Source of the DNA: CADEEN01 sp963751775
Lineage (GTDB): Bacteria; Pseudomonadota; Gammaproteobacteria; Burkholderiales; Burkholderiaceae_C
NCBI GenBank assembly: GCA_963751775.1
Contig: CAVVVW010000028.1
Span: 186,001-250,000, forward strand
Length of the DNA: 64,000 nucleotides
Reading direction: 5' to 3'
This document shows, piece after piece, positions 19,181-30,011 of the stretch (positions are counted from its first letter, which is position 1; each line of letters begins with the position of its first letter). The notes under the pieces are model-generated. The model was given only the letters and a program-made list of their open reading frames with translations, had not been told where the DNA came from and made no database searches. Made by a program: the position numbers and the translations under genes.

Positions 19181-20128
19181 CTACTTCTTGCCCAGGCCCA
19201 TCTGCTTGGCGACTTCGGTATAGACCTTGGTGCGGTCCTTCATGAATGCATCCATGCCGTCGATGCCGACATTGACCAGTTCGAAGCCGCTCTTGAATGC
19301 CAGCTCCTTCATCTCCGGATCGGCATTGAGCGCCGCGAACAGGTCCGACAGCCGCTTCTTGACCTCGGGCGACGTCGACTTGGGCACCGCGACGCCGCGG
19401 TAGGCGCCGTCGACCCAATCGACACCGAGTTCCTTGAAGGTCGGCACGTCGGGCATCAGCGGGTGGCGCGTGTCCATCGCCACCGCCAGCGCGCGCACGC
19501 GGGTCTTGTTGTTGACCGCGAACGCGGTGTAGGTCATCGCGCCGTCGATCTGCGCGCCGAGCACGGCGTTGGCCAGGTCGCCGGTGCCCTTGTACGGCAC
19601 GTAGGTGGTCTTGATCTTGAAGGCGCTGTTCATGCGCTCGTGCGCGGCGTGGTTGGCCGAGTTGAGGCCCGAGCCGCCGAGGTTGAACTTGTCCGGCGTG
19701 GCCTGCGCCGCCTTCAAGAAGTCGGCGAAGGTCTTCAACGCGCTCTGCTCGGGCACGACCAGCGCGTCCGGCGTGTAGTGGTACCAGTACACCGGCGTCA
19801 GGTCCTCGGTCTTGTACTGGACCTGGCCTTCGAGCGGCTGCAGCACCACGTGCGGGAGGTTGATGCCGTAGATGTTGACGCCGTCGGCCGGCAGGTTGTT
19901 GGCCGAACTCCACAGCACCGCGCCGCCGCCGCCGGCCTTGTACTGCACGACGGTATCGATGGCCGGGCACTTCTTCTTCAGCACCATCTGCTGGTGGCGC
20001 GCCGAAATGTCGGATTCGCCGCCGGGCGGGAAGGCCTGCCAGTAGTTCAGGTTCTTGTCCGGGCAAGGTTGGGCCATTGCGCCCGCCGCGGCGGCGGCAG
20101 CCAGCGCGGCAATCAGCGTGCATTTCAT
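19181..20128 (-). CDS. Bug/TctC-like periplasmic solute receptor, divergent
   Basis: 315 residues with an intact frame. Signal peptide (LIAALAAAAAAGAMAQ). The family frame is recognisable (YWQAFPPGGESDISARHQQM, YVPYKGTGDLANAVLGAQI, MPDVPTFKELGVDWVDGAYR), but the usual N-terminal KP..ivvPF is replaced by a Cys-containing PCPDKNLNYW, and a second Cys (KKKCPAID) could form a disulfide. Start 20128 is preferred because GGAGA precedes it; an in-frame ATG at 20179 is upstream. It is convergent with the aconitase-type gene, with a gap of 22 bp. Confidence 0.87.
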   Translation of the reverse strand: MKCTLIAALAAAAAAGAMAQPCPDKNLNYWQAFPPGGESDISARHQQMVLKKKCPAIDTVVQYKAGGGGAVLWSSANNLPADGVNIYGINLPHVVLQPLEGQVQYKTEDLTPVYWYHYTPDALVVPEQSALKTFADFLKAAQATPDKFNLGGSGLNSANHAAHERMNSAFKIKTTYVPYKGTGDLANAVLGAQIDGAMTYTAFAVNNKTRVRALAVAMDTRHPLMPDVPTFKELGVDWVDGAYRGVAVPKSTSPEVKKRLSDLFAALNADPEMKELAFKSGFELVNVGIDGMDAFMKDRTKVYTEVAKQMGLGKK

Positions 20129-20269
20129 GCGGGGTCTCCATTCACGACACTGCGACGCACGCATCATGACCGCAAGCACCAGGCGCCGCCACCGGGTTGG
20201 CCAGTAGCCGGCATGCAGGTTGGCGGCGGCAGTTACGATGCGCTGCGTCCTTCGTACCCCGCCTCACTC

Positions 20270-20737
20270 ATGACGCCCGACCCTTTCGCGCCACCCACTG
20301 TACCGTCGAAAGACGCCAACCGGTCCTGGCCGCCACGGCCGCCGGCCGTGAACCTGGCCTGTCGACTGATCATCGCCTCGTTGGCGCTGGGCATCGTCAG
20401 CCTGCTGCCGGGCATTCGCCTGCCCCGGCCCGACGATCCGGTCGTGCCGCTGACCTACACCCTGGGCGCCGTGCTGGTCTTCGGCGGCCTCACGATCTGG
20501 TTGGCCATCGAGGTGCTGCGTGGCAAGACCTGGGCGCGCTGGGCCATGCTGGCCTACCTGGCGCTGGGCTGGTGGCTCGGCGGCGGCGAACTAGGCGACG
20601 ACTTCATGCGCTCGCCGGTGCTGGGCGTCATCGACGTCGCCTGCATCGCGCTCGAAGCGGTGGCCTGCGGTCTGTTGTTCTCCGGCGCGGGCGCGCAGTG
20701 GTTCGCGGCGCTGTCCCGCCTGCCGCGGCGCACGTGA
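20270..20737 (+). CDS. Four-helix integral membrane protein of unknown function
   Basis: 155 residues. After a proline-rich N-terminal tail (MTPDPFAPPTVPSKD) there are four hydrophobic helices: LIIASLALGIVSLLPGI, LTYTLGAVLVFGGLTIWLAI, WAMLAYLALGWWLGGG and VIDVACIALEAVACGLLFSG. No catalytic motif or known family is recognised. The 141-bp region upstream (20129-20269) separates it from the divergent Bug gene and has no clear promoter. It stands alone between two catabolic clusters. Confidence 0.65.
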   Translation: MTPDPFAPPTVPSKDANRSWPPRPPAVNLACRLIIASLALGIVSLLPGIRLPRPDDPVVPLTYTLGAVLVFGGLTIWLAIEVLRGKTWARWAMLAYLALGWWLGGGELGDDFMRSPVLGVIDVACIALEAVACGLLFSGAGAQWFAALSRLPRRT

Positions 20738-20776
20738 GCTGCGTTGTGAAGCGCCGTCGCTAGATCGTCAGTCCGC

Positions 20777-21487
20777 TCAGCGGCCCTTGGCCTTGCGCCA
20801 GGCCGCGAAATCGGTGCGGCTCTGCTCTTCGGTCGGCGGGTACAGGCCGAGGATCGAGCGGCCGGCCATCACCTGTTCCTGCACGAAGTCCTCGAACGCG
20901 GTCATCTCGACGGCTTCGGCGGCGACTTCGTCGGCCAGGTGGGCGGGGATCACGACCACGCCCTCGGCATCGCCGACGATGACGTCGCCGGGGAACACCG
21001 GCGCATCGCCGCAGCCGATGGGCACGTTGATGTCGATCGCCTGGTGGATCGTCAGGTTGGTCGGTGCCGCCGGGCGCTGGTGGTAGACCGGGAACGGCAT
21101 CTTCGCGATATCGGGGCTGTCGCGAAAGCCGCCGTCGGTGACGATGCCGGCCACGCCGCGCTTCATCAAGCGGCTGATCAGGATGCCGCCGGCCGAGGCG
21201 GCGCGCGCGTCCTTGCGGCTGTCGATCACGAACACCGCGCCGGGCGGGCATTGCTCGACCGCCTTCCTCTGCGGATGCTCGCGGTTCTTGAACACCTCGA
21301 TCGTGTTCAGGTCTTCGCGCGCCGGCATGTAGCGCAGCGTGTAGGCCGGGCCGACCATGTTCGGCAAACCGGCGTTGAGCGGGTGCACGTCCTGGATGAA
21401 CTGGTGCGACAGGCCGCGCTTGAACAATGCGGTGCACAGGGTGGCGCTGCTGACGCCCATCAGTTTTTGCCTGGTGTCGGGATTCAT
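20777..21487 (-). CDS. RraA-like / HMG-CHA aldolase family protein
   Basis: 236 residues with an intact frame. Belongs to the RraA fold family that includes 4-hydroxy-4-methyl-2-oxoglutarate/4-carboxy-4-hydroxy-2-oxoadipate aldolase and oxaloacetate decarboxylase. Conserved features are VDSR-like FVIDSRKDARAAS, GIVTDGGFRDSPDI with the substrate-binding Arg-Asp, and the C-terminal GDVIVGDAEGVVVIP. These enzymes cleave 4-hydroxy-2-oxo acids to pyruvate. It is the last gene of the minus-strand aldonate-type cluster, 9 bp after the Ldh-family gene. A second family member is encoded at 25850-26629. The substrate is inferred from context only. Confidence 0.85.
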   Translation of the reverse strand: MNPDTRQKLMGVSSATLCTALFKRGLSHQFIQDVHPLNAGLPNMVGPAYTLRYMPAREDLNTIEVFKNREHPQRKAVEQCPPGAVFVIDSRKDARAASAGGILISRLMKRGVAGIVTDGGFRDSPDIAKMPFPVYHQRPAAPTNLTIHQAIDINVPIGCGDAPVFPGDVIVGDAEGVVVIPAHLADEVAAEAVEMTAFEDFVQEQVMAGRSILGLYPPTEEQSRTDFAAWRKAKGR

Positions 21488-21496
21488 GTCGAGTCC

Positions 21497-22556
21497 TCAG
21501 GGTTGATGCGTGGGCAGCGCGACATCGAGTTCGCGCGCCCAGGTCTGCAACGACTGCCAGGTCGCGGCGTCGTAATCGATGCCGTCGCGTTCGGCCTGCG
21601 CGATGCCGCGCGCGGCCTGGTCGCCGGGAACGCGCACCGGGTGGGCCGGATCGATCGGCCGGTTGGCGCGGCAGCGCTCGGAGAAGTGATCCATCTGCTC
21701 GGCGAACGCGTCGGCGCCGGCAAACACTTTGGGGTCGATGACCTGCACGAAGGTGTTGCCGCCCCAGCGCTTGGGGGCGTCCTTGCGGCCATGGCCCGAC
21801 AGGCCCTGCGACAGCGCCTCGATCATCAGCGCCAGGCCGAAACCCTTGTGGCCGTATTCGAGCACCGCCGATCAGCTGCAGCGAACCGCGCGGCGTGGCG
21901 TGTTCGAGCACGCGCGGGTCGCGCGTCGGCCGGCCTTCGGCGTCGAGCAGCCACGGGTGTTCGAATTGTTCGCCCGCGGCGTGTTTCTGCCGCGTCATCG
22001 AGGTGGTGGTGATCGAGGCGCAGATGTCGACCAGCACCGGATGATCTTCGCCCGGGTAGCCGACCGCGAACGGGTCGGGCGTGAACAGCGCCTCGGTGCC
22101 GCCGTAGGGCGCGACGCGCTGGCCGGCCGGGTCGGAGTTGGCGATCAGCGCGACGAAACCCTTGTCTGCGGCCTGCTTGGCCAGCGCCGCGAGGCAGCCG
22201 ATGTGGTGGCTGCGGCGGATGGCAATCGCCGCAATGCCGCTCTTTGCGGCGCGCGGGATCAGGGTCTCGATCGCTTCGTTGACCAGCCACAGGCCGGGCA
22301 GGTAGTCGCCGTCCCACACCGCGCTGATGCCGTTGTCGTTGACCACTTCGTGCTCGCCGCGGCCACGCGCATGCCGCCCTTGCGGATATCGGCCAGGTAC
22401 AGCGGCGCCATCGCCAGGCCGTGCGTGCGCCGGCCCATCGCGTCGGTCAGCACCTGCAGCCGCGCGACCGTGGCAGCCTTGTCGCGCGTCCATGCCGACG
22501 GCGACATAAAGCGCACCCGCGAAGCGTTCGAGTGCCTCGAGTCGGTGGCCCTTCAC
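21497..22556 (-). CDS. Malate/L-lactate dehydrogenase family oxidoreductase (frameshifts)
   Basis: About 350 residues after repair near 22510, 22365 and 21870. Same family as the gene at 12854-13933. Visible elements are DAMGRRTHGLAMAPLYLADI (the family His motif region), RRSHHIGCLAALAKQAADKG, ALFTPDPFAVGYP and EYGHKGFGLALMIEALSQGL. The start is probably GTG at 22556 (VKGHRLEALERFAGAL), with an upstream stop close by. It lies in the minus-strand cluster between the Bug receptor and an RraA-like aldolase, and probably interconverts a 2-hydroxy and a 2-oxo acid. Confidence 0.78.
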
Positions 22557-22624
22557 GTCAGGCCACTGCCGTGTAACACCGGGCCACGCGGCCGCCGTGG
22601 ATCCGGCTCTGCCGGTCCACCAGC

Positions 22625-22650
22625 GGCGCCCCCTTTGAGGGGGAGGCGCC
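22625..22650. repeat. REP-like GC-rich hairpin
   Basis: An inverted repeat built on GGCGCC...GGCGCC with inner CCCCCT/AGGGGG arms and a short TTG loop, followed by a run of G at 22661-22666. It lies in the 120-bp gap between the Bug receptor and Ldh-family genes. It looks like the short intergenic palindromes common in Burkholderiales and may also stop or stabilise transcripts. Confidence 0.5.
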
Positions 22651-22676
22651 GCAGGCGCTTCGGGGGTGGGTCCACC

Positions 22677-23648
22677 TCACGCATTGCCTTCGAGCTGCTT
22701 GCCCGCGCGCTGGATCACGCTGGCCCAGCGCTTGCCTTCGCGGACCAGGAACTCGGTCGTCTCCTGCGGCGACGAGGTCATCACTTCGGCGCCGGCCGCC
22801 GCCAGCTTGGCGCGCAAATCGGGCATGCGGATGACCTGGATCAGCGCCGCCGCCAGGCGCTCGGCCAGGCCTTGGGCATCGTCGACGCGACCGCGATGCC
22901 CTGGTAGGTGCCGGACTCGAAATCCTTGACGCCCTGCTCGGCGATGGTCGGCGCGTCGGCAGCAGCGCCATGCGCGTGCGCTTGGAAATGCCGATCAGCT
23001 TGAGGCGGCCGCCCTGCACCAGCGGCAGCGTGGCCAGCATGCCGTTGAGCACGATCTGGGTGTTGCCCGCGGCCACGTCGGCGATCGACTGCGCGCCACC
23101 GCGGAAGGGCACGTGCTGCCACTTCATGCCGGTGGCCAGCGCGATCTCGACGATGCCCAGGTGGTTGGCCGAGCCGATGCCCGACGACGCGGCGTTGATC
23201 GGCTTGGTCTTCGAATAGGCCACCATCTCGGCCACAGTGTTGAATGGCGGGCTCGGCGTGGCTGCCAGGAGGTGCGGCGAGTAGGCCAGCATCGTCGCGC
23301 CGCGCAGCTGCTCCGGCTTGTACGGCAGCGCCTTGTCCATCACCGCGTTGATGGCCAGCGAGCTCATGTCCGACAGCAGCATGCGTGTGGTTGTCGGTCG
23401 CGGTGCGCCACGGCGGCCGCGCCGATCGCGCCGTTGGCACCGGTCTTGTTCTCGACGATCACATTGGCGTTGAGCAGGTCGCCCAGCGGCTTGCTGATCA
23501 GGCGCGCGATCACGTCGGAGGTGCCGCCCGGCGGGAAGGGCACGATGATCTTCAGCGGCTGGTCGGGCCAGGCCGCGCGCGCCGGCAGGCCCAGGCCTGC
23601 CGCGGCCAGTGCCGCGGTGGATTGGAGGAAGTGGCGGCGTTGCGTCAT
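22677..23648 (-). CDS. Bug/TctC-family periplasmic solute receptor (frameshifts)
   Basis: About 322 residues after repair near 23390, 22960 and 22870. Signal peptide MTQRRHFLQSTAALAAAGLG with cleavage after ARA. Bug-family features: PLKIIVPFPPGGTSDVIARL, VENKTGANGAIGAAAVA, HVPFRGGAQSIADVAAGNTQ and PTIAEQGVKDFESGTYQGI. AAGGA precedes the ATG. It starts 22 bp after the IlvD/Edd dehydratase stop, so it belongs to the same operon and probably binds the aldonic acid that enzyme dehydrates. Confidence 0.86.
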
Positions 23649-23670
23649 GGCAGTTGTCCTTGGGTTCGGT

Positions 23671-25397
<1,727 letters not shown>

Positions 25398-25401
<4 letters not shown>

Positions 25402-25837
25402 GGGTCATTGCCGATCAGGTGGTAGCCACGACCCTTGTAGTCGAACTCGACCAGCTCACCGATGGGCACATCCTTCACCGCCGGCGCCGCGTAGTAGGCA
25501 CGGATCTCCTTGATCAGGCCGCTCGCTCGTCGAAGACATACCACTCGTCGCCGCGCTGCGCGGTGCCGCTCTTGCGCTTCCAGTGCGTCCACTCGATGAC
25601 CGCCTCGTTCGAGTCGGGGCTGACCAGCACCTTCTCGATCGTCCACTGCGAGCCCAGGTTCTCCACGCACCAGACCCACTTGCTGGCGATCGTCTCGGCG
25701 CCGCGCCACGGGATCTCGGGCAGGCCGGGCGGAAAGTAGTGCACCGCATCGGCCGTGAAGCAGGCCACCAGCGCGCGGTGGTCGCCCGCGTTGCAGGCCT
25801 CGAAGTAGCGGCGGATCAAAGTCTCGTGGGCGTGCAT
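25398..25837 (-). CDS. SnoaL-like / NTF2-fold protein (one frameshift)
   Basis: About 145 residues after removing one base near 25520. NTF2-like fold, recognisable from the N-terminal HETLIRRYFEACNAGDHRAL helix, ACFTADAVHYFPPG, and the strand pattern EAVIEWTHWKRKSG followed by IKEIRAYYAAP. Such proteins act as small isomerases, cyclases or binding proteins, and no catalytic residue set is clear here. It is translationally coupled to the IlvD/Edd gene and preceded at 12 bp by an RraA-like gene, so it serves the same pathway. Function unknown. Confidence 0.75.
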
Positions 25838-25849
25838 CGGGCGTCTCCT

Positions 25850-26629
25850 TCAGGCCAGCGGCGGCCGCCCCGCAGCGACCCACTCGCGGTACTGCGCCCG
25901 CGTCGCCTCGCTCGGCGGATACAGCCCCCACAGCGCTTCGCCGCGGTCGACGCGCCGCGCCAGGTAGGCCTCGATGTCGTCCTGCGCCTCGCACAGGTCG
26001 GCCATCTCCTCGGCCAGGTGGGCCGGGATCACGCTCACGTTGTCGGCGTCGCCGTGGATCACGTCGCCCGGGTAGACCGCCACGCCGGCGCACGACACCG
26101 GCACCTGCAGGTCGGCCACATGGTGGTAGCTCAGGCGCGTGGTGGCGGTGATGGCGGCGCTCCAGGCCGGGAGCTGCATCTGCGCGATCTCGCTGCCGTC
26201 GCGAAACGCGCCGTCGGTGACCACCGCGCGCACGCCGCGCCGGGCCATGCGCAGCAGCAGCATGTTGCCCATCGACGCCGCCGAGCTGTCGCCGCGGCTG
26301 TCGATGACCATCACGTCGCCGGCCTGCGTCTGCTCGACGCCGACCCACTGCAGGTTGTCGGCATTCGGCGTCACGGTCAGCGTGGCGTAGGTGTCGATGT
26401 CTTCACGCGCCGGGATGAAGCGCATCGTGAAAGCGCGGCCGGCAAAGGGCCTGGGCGGCGCCTGCAGCGGCCGCAGGCCCCGCAGCACCGGCTGGCGAAA
26501 GCCCTTCTTGAACAGCTGCGTCGTCAGCGAGCCGCTGCTGACGCGGGCCAGGCGGTCGAGCACGGCATCGCTGACCGATACCCGCTCGCGCAGCGGTGGC
26601 GGCGTCGGTGTGATGCGGGTGTCGGCCAT
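25850..26629 (-). CDS. RraA-like / HMG-CHA aldolase family protein, second copy
   Basis: 259 residues with an intact frame. Same family as the gene at 20777-21487 but clearly diverged. It shares the N-terminal LFKKGFRQPVLRGLRPL, MVIDSRGDSSAAS, AVVTDGAFRDGSEI and the C-terminal GDVIHGDADNVSVIPAHLAEE. The N-terminus has a proline-rich extension (MADTRITPTPPPLRERVSV). It heads the minus-strand aldonate-type operon and is transcribed divergently from the IclR-SMP-30 regulator, the usual arrangement for a self-contained regulated operon. Likely activity is pyruvate-forming aldol cleavage. Confidence 0.85.
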   Translation of the reverse strand: MADTRITPTPPPLRERVSVSDAVLDRLARVSSGSLTTQLFKKGFRQPVLRGLRPLQAPPRPFAGRAFTMRFIPAREDIDTYATLTVTPNADNLQWVGVEQTQAGDVMVIDSRGDSSAASMGNMLLLRMARRGVRAVVTDGAFRDGSEIAQMQLPAWSAAITATTRLSYHHVADLQVPVSCAGVAVYPGDVIHGDADNVSVIPAHLAEEMADLCEAQDDIEAYLARRVDRGEALWGLYPPSEATRAQYREWVAAGRPPLA

Positions 26630-26719
26630 GTTCCAGTGTTCGGGGTCTTGATGAAGGCCTGATGCTAGGTGCGAGCCCGCGCCGCAGCCAAGCGTCGTAC
26701 AGTGGCGGCCCCGCCCGCA

Positions 26720-26737
26720 GTTCCACCAATTGGGACC
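26720..26737. promoter_or_regulatory. Putative IclR operator with central CCAATTGG palindrome
   Basis: GTTCCACCAATTGGGACC is an imperfect inverted repeat centred on a perfect 8-bp palindrome and ends directly before the IclR ATG at 26738. TACAGT at 26698-26703 could be a -10 for the regulator. Position and symmetry fit an autoregulatory operator; there is no direct proof. Confidence 0.35.
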
Positions 26738-28361
26738 ATGCCCGCCAAAGTTGCCGAAGGCACCGCCTCGCTGGACAAGGCGCTCGACGTGCTCGACGCC
26801 GTCGGCCAATCCGCCGCCGGCCTGAGCCAGGCCGAACTGGCCGAGCGGCTGGCGTTGCCGCGCACCACGCTGTACCGCCTGCTCGGCACGCTGGTCACGC
26901 GCGGCCTGTTGCGCCGCGATCCGCAGCGCCGCATCTATTGCCTGGGCTTTCGCTGTTTCGAATACGCGCGCACGGCTTATGCGATGCCCGACCTGGTGGC
27001 CGCCGCCGGGCGCCGAGTTGCGCGCGCTGCGCGACATGACCGGCGAGACCACCTACCTGGCCACGCTCGACGGCCTCGAAGTGATCTCGCTCGAACGCAT
27101 GCGACGGCGCGCACAGCCAGCGCTCGCAACTCGCGGTCGGCCAGCGCAAGCCCCTGCACTGCACCAGCCAGGGCAAGGCGATCCTGTCGGCGCTGCCGCC
27201 CGAGCAGCGCGACGCGATGGTGAAGGACCTGCACGCTCACCGCCGTCACGCCGCGCAGCGATCACCGATCGCCGCCGCCTGCAGGCCGAGCTGCGCCTCA
27301 CGGCCACGCGCGGCTGGTCGATCGACGACGAGGAGATCGTGCCCGGCGTGCGTTGCTGCGGCGCGCCGATCGTCGACGCCGAGGGCCAGCGTGCGCGGTG
27401 CGATCAGCGTGGCCGGCCCGGCGTTTCCGCTTGACGATGGAGCGGATCGAGCTGCTCGGCCCCGAAGTCGCCGAGGCGGCGCGGCGCATCGGCGCGCAAC
27501 TGTCGGCCGCGCAGCCGCCGCACGAGCGCCGGCGACGCCGACGGTCGTGCCGGGCGACTGGGCGTTCAACGGCGCCGCGCCCCGCTGGTCGGCCGCCGAC
27601 GGACGGGCTGCTGCTGGGCCGACACGCTGGCGCCGGCGGTCCACGGCGCGCACACGGCCGGCGACAGCGTGATCGCGCAGCTCGACCAGCCGATCCAGGC
27701 CCTGCTGCCGCACGCGCGCGGCGCTGGCGGTGCTCGGACCGGAAGGCCTGGCGCCTGGTCACGCCCGACGGCGCGATGCAGGCGCTGCACGGGCTGCCCA
27801 GCGCCGCCTCAGCGCGGCCTGCGTCGGCCCGGGCGGCACCTTCTGGGCCTGCATCGCCGACGGCGAGCGCTGGCGCGTCACCGAAATCTGCCGAGCGAAG
27901 GCCGCCGCTCGGCGGCTGGCGCCTGCCCGAGCCGGCCAGCCGCACTGGCCTGGGACGCCGCGGGCCAGACGCTGTGCCTCGCCGCGGCCGACAGCGGCAC
28001 GCTCTACAGCGCGCAGCGCCGGCAGCGCGCAGCGTGCGCCGGCTGGCCACCGTGCCCAAGGGCTCGGGCCGACTCGCCGGCCTGGCGGTCGACCAGGCAA
28101 GGTGGCGTCTGGAGCGCGCTGCGCGACGGCTGGAGCGTCGTCCGCTTCGAGGCCGACGGCAGCCTCGACCGCGTGATCGCGCTGCCGGTGCCATGCCCGA
28201 CCGATGTCGGCTTCGGCGGCGACGACGGCGACACGCTGTTCGTGACCAGCGCGCGCGACGCGGTGACGCGCGAGGCGCTCGACGCCGCGCCGCTGTCGGG
28301 CCGGCTGTTCGCGGTGCACGACGTGCCGCGGGGCGTGTTGCCCGTCGCGCTCGGCGACTGA
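26738..28361 (+). CDS. IclR-type regulator fused to an SMP-30-like beta-propeller (several frameshifts)
   Basis: About 535 residues after repair. The N-terminal winged helix (LDKALDVLDAVGQSAAGLSQ, ALPRTTLYRLLGTLVTRGLL) and effector domain (GETTYLATLDGLEVISLERM, DDEEIVPGVRCCGAPIVDA, MERIELLGPEVAEAA) are standard IclR. No stop occurs in any forward frame from about 27446 to 27600. The protein then runs through HERPATPTVVPGDW into an SMP-30/gluconolactonase-like propeller (DGSLDRVIALPVPCPTDVGF, DTLFVTSARDAVTREAL). Metal ligands seem degenerate: the usual EGP Glu is replaced in NGAAPRW, so the propeller may sense a ligand instead of hydrolysing lactone. It faces the aldonate-type operon, its likely target. 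Confidence 0.72.
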
Positions 28362-28371
28362 GCGCAGCCCC

Positions 28372-28818
28372 TCAGGACGGCGTATTGGCGAAATCGACGG
28401 CGGTGAAGCCGCCGTGGTGCATGAACTCGCGCAGGATCAGCAGCGTGGCGACGAAGCGCATGCCCGACGGCAGGCCGCGCCCGGCGCTCGGGTCGCCGAG
28501 CGAGACGGATGCGATGCGCTGGAACATCTGTTCCACCGCGTCGAGCGAAAGCCGGTCGGCACCGCCGGCGGCATCCGCGACCTCGCGCAGCGCGTCGCCA
28601 CTGGCACGCAACAACGGCTCGCTCGGACCCGCGCCATGCGTGCGCATCACCTCCTCTTCGACCATCTCGATCGCGCGCTCGAGTTCGGCCGGCGTCGGCG
28701 GGTCGTGGAAGAAGCAGGCTTGCGGCGTGACGACCCACCCGAGCGCGAGCTGCGCGGCCTCGCGGCCCGTGCGGGCCTCGGTGTGGCGCGCGCCGATGTC
28801 GAGCCGGGTGGTCGCCAT
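28372..28818 (-). CDS. Hypothetical protein, helical, conserved context unclear
   Basis: 148 residues from ATG 28818 (MATTRLDIGARHTEARTGRE); an in-frame ATG at 28845 would overlap the DoxX gene. The sequence is soluble and mostly helical, with PPTPAELERAIEMVEEEVMR, a Leu-rich DRLSLDAVEQMFQRIASVSL and a C-terminal MRFVATLLILREFMHHGGFT. No domain is recognised. It follows the DoxX gene by 10 bp and is probably in the same transcript. Convergent with the IclR-SMP-30 gene. Confidence 0.6.
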   Translation of the reverse strand: MATTRLDIGARHTEARTGREAAQLALGWVVTPQACFFHDPPTPAELERAIEMVEEEVMRTHGAGPSEPLLRASGDALREVADAAGGADRLSLDAVEQMFQRIASVSLGDPSAGRGLPSGMRFVATLLILREFMHHGGFTAVDFANTPS

Positions 28819-28828
28819 GGCGCCGGCT

Positions 28829-29281
28829 TCAGCGCGCGCCGCCAAGGCGCGCGGCCCACGCGCGGTCGAGCGACACGCGACCGCCGCCGCTCAGCAGCAA
28901 GGCCACCGCCACGGCGAGCAGCGCCAGGCCGTACTCGTAGCCGTTGTTGGCGACGAACAGACCGTGGCCGACGTGCACCGCCAGGATGGCCACCGCCATC
29001 GCGACGGCCAGCGCCGCGGCCGCCGGCCGGACCAGCAATCCGAGCAGCAGCGCAATGCCGCCGAAGAACTCGGCGCCGCCGGCCAGCAGCGCCATCAGGA
29101 CGCCGGGCGCGAGGCCGATCGAAGCCATCCACTGGCCGGTGCCTTCGAGGCCGTAGCCACCGAAAGCGCCGAACAGCTTCTGTGCGCCGTGCGCGATGAA
29201 GATGATGCCGACGGGGACGCGCAGTGCCAGCGGCCCGAAGCCGGCGTCGGTGGCGAGAAGGCGCTTGATGAAATGGCTCAT
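28829..29281 (-). CDS. DoxX-family membrane protein
   Basis: 150 residues, four transmembrane helices. Family features: LALRVPVGIIFIAHGAQKLF in helix 1, the LEGTGQWMASIGL loop, and AEFFGGIALLLGLLVRPAA. DoxX proteins are linked to redox and thiol stress systems, but the molecular role is unsettled. Start 29281 (MSHFIKRLLATD) follows a good GGAG site and is preferred to the upstream ATG at 29299. It is downstream of the F420-type NADP oxidoreductase gene by 29 bp, probably co-transcribed and controlled by the divergent LysR regulator. Confidence 0.88.
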   Translation of the reverse strand: MSHFIKRLLATDAGFGPLALRVPVGIIFIAHGAQKLFGAFGGYGLEGTGQWMASIGLAPGVLMALLAGGAEFFGGIALLLGLLVRPAAAALAVAMAVAILAVHVGHGLFVANNGYEYGLALLAVAVALLLSGGGRVSLDRAWAARLGGAR

Positions 29282-29310
29282 GGGAATCTCCTGCAGCATG
29301 TGGATCGGAT

Positions 29311-29943
29311 TCAGGCCTTGCGCAGCCAGGTCGGCGCGATGCCCGTGCCGAGCCCGGCGCCGTAGCCGAGGTAGATGTTCAGGCCGGCCAGCGGCTCGAG
29401 GTAGCGCGCGTTCTTCAGGCCGCCGGCATCGACGACGGCAAAGCCCAGCGTCTCGGCCAGGCCGGCCACCGCCTGGCGCGCCGATTCGGTGTCGCCGGCG
29501 ACGAAGACCGTGGCCTTGCGGCCGGCGCCGAAATCGGCGCCTTCGGCCAGCACCTGTGCGAACAGGGTGTTGAAGGCCTTGACGACCTGCGCGCCCGGCA
29601 CGGCCTTGGCGATCTCTTCGGCCGCCGAGGTGCTGTGGCCGAGGGTCAGGCCCATGTAGTCGGGCGTCAACGGGTTGGTGATGTCGACCACCACCTTGCC
29701 CTTCAGGTCGCCGAGCGAACGCAGCGCGGCGGGCGCATCGGCATAGCCGGTGGCCAGCACGACGATGTCGGCCTCCGCCGCGGCATTCGCGGCCGGCACG
29801 GCGACGACGCCGGGGTACTGAGCGGCCAGCGCGGCCGCCTTGTCGGCGTTGCGCGCGGTGACGCGCACGGCATGGCCGGCGCGGTGCAGTTGCTTGACGA
29901 AGGCCGAGCCCATGTTGCCGGCGCCGATGACGGTGACTTTCAT
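29311..29943 (-). CDS. F420-type NADP oxidoreductase family protein
   Basis: 210 residues with a Rossmann fold. MKVTVIGAGNMGSAFVKQL carries the GxGxxG motif, with TARNADKA after strand 2. Later features are VVLATGYADAPAALRSLGDL, VVVDITNPLTPDYMG, VKAFNTLFAQVL and TVFVAGDTESARQ, as in NADPH-dependent F420 reductase-like proteins. Bacterial members outside actinobacteria probably use NADPH with other acceptors. The start at 29943 has AGGAG upstream. Divergent from the LysR gene across a 134-bp region with a direct repeat. Confidence 0.85.
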   Translation of the reverse strand: MKVTVIGAGNMGSAFVKQLHRAGHAVRVTARNADKAAALAAQYPGVVAVPAANAAAEADIVVLATGYADAPAALRSLGDLKGKVVVDITNPLTPDYMGLTLGHSTSAAEEIAKAVPGAQVVKAFNTLFAQVLAEGADFGAGRKATVFVAGDTESARQAVAGLAETLGFAVVDAGGLKNARYLEPLAGLNIYLGYGAGLGTGIAPTWLRKA

Positions 29944-30011
29944 TTGCTTCTCCTGGTGAGGGTTGGATCTGGCGGTGGTGAACGCCGCGGTTCGCAGCGC
30001 ATGGACAGGAC

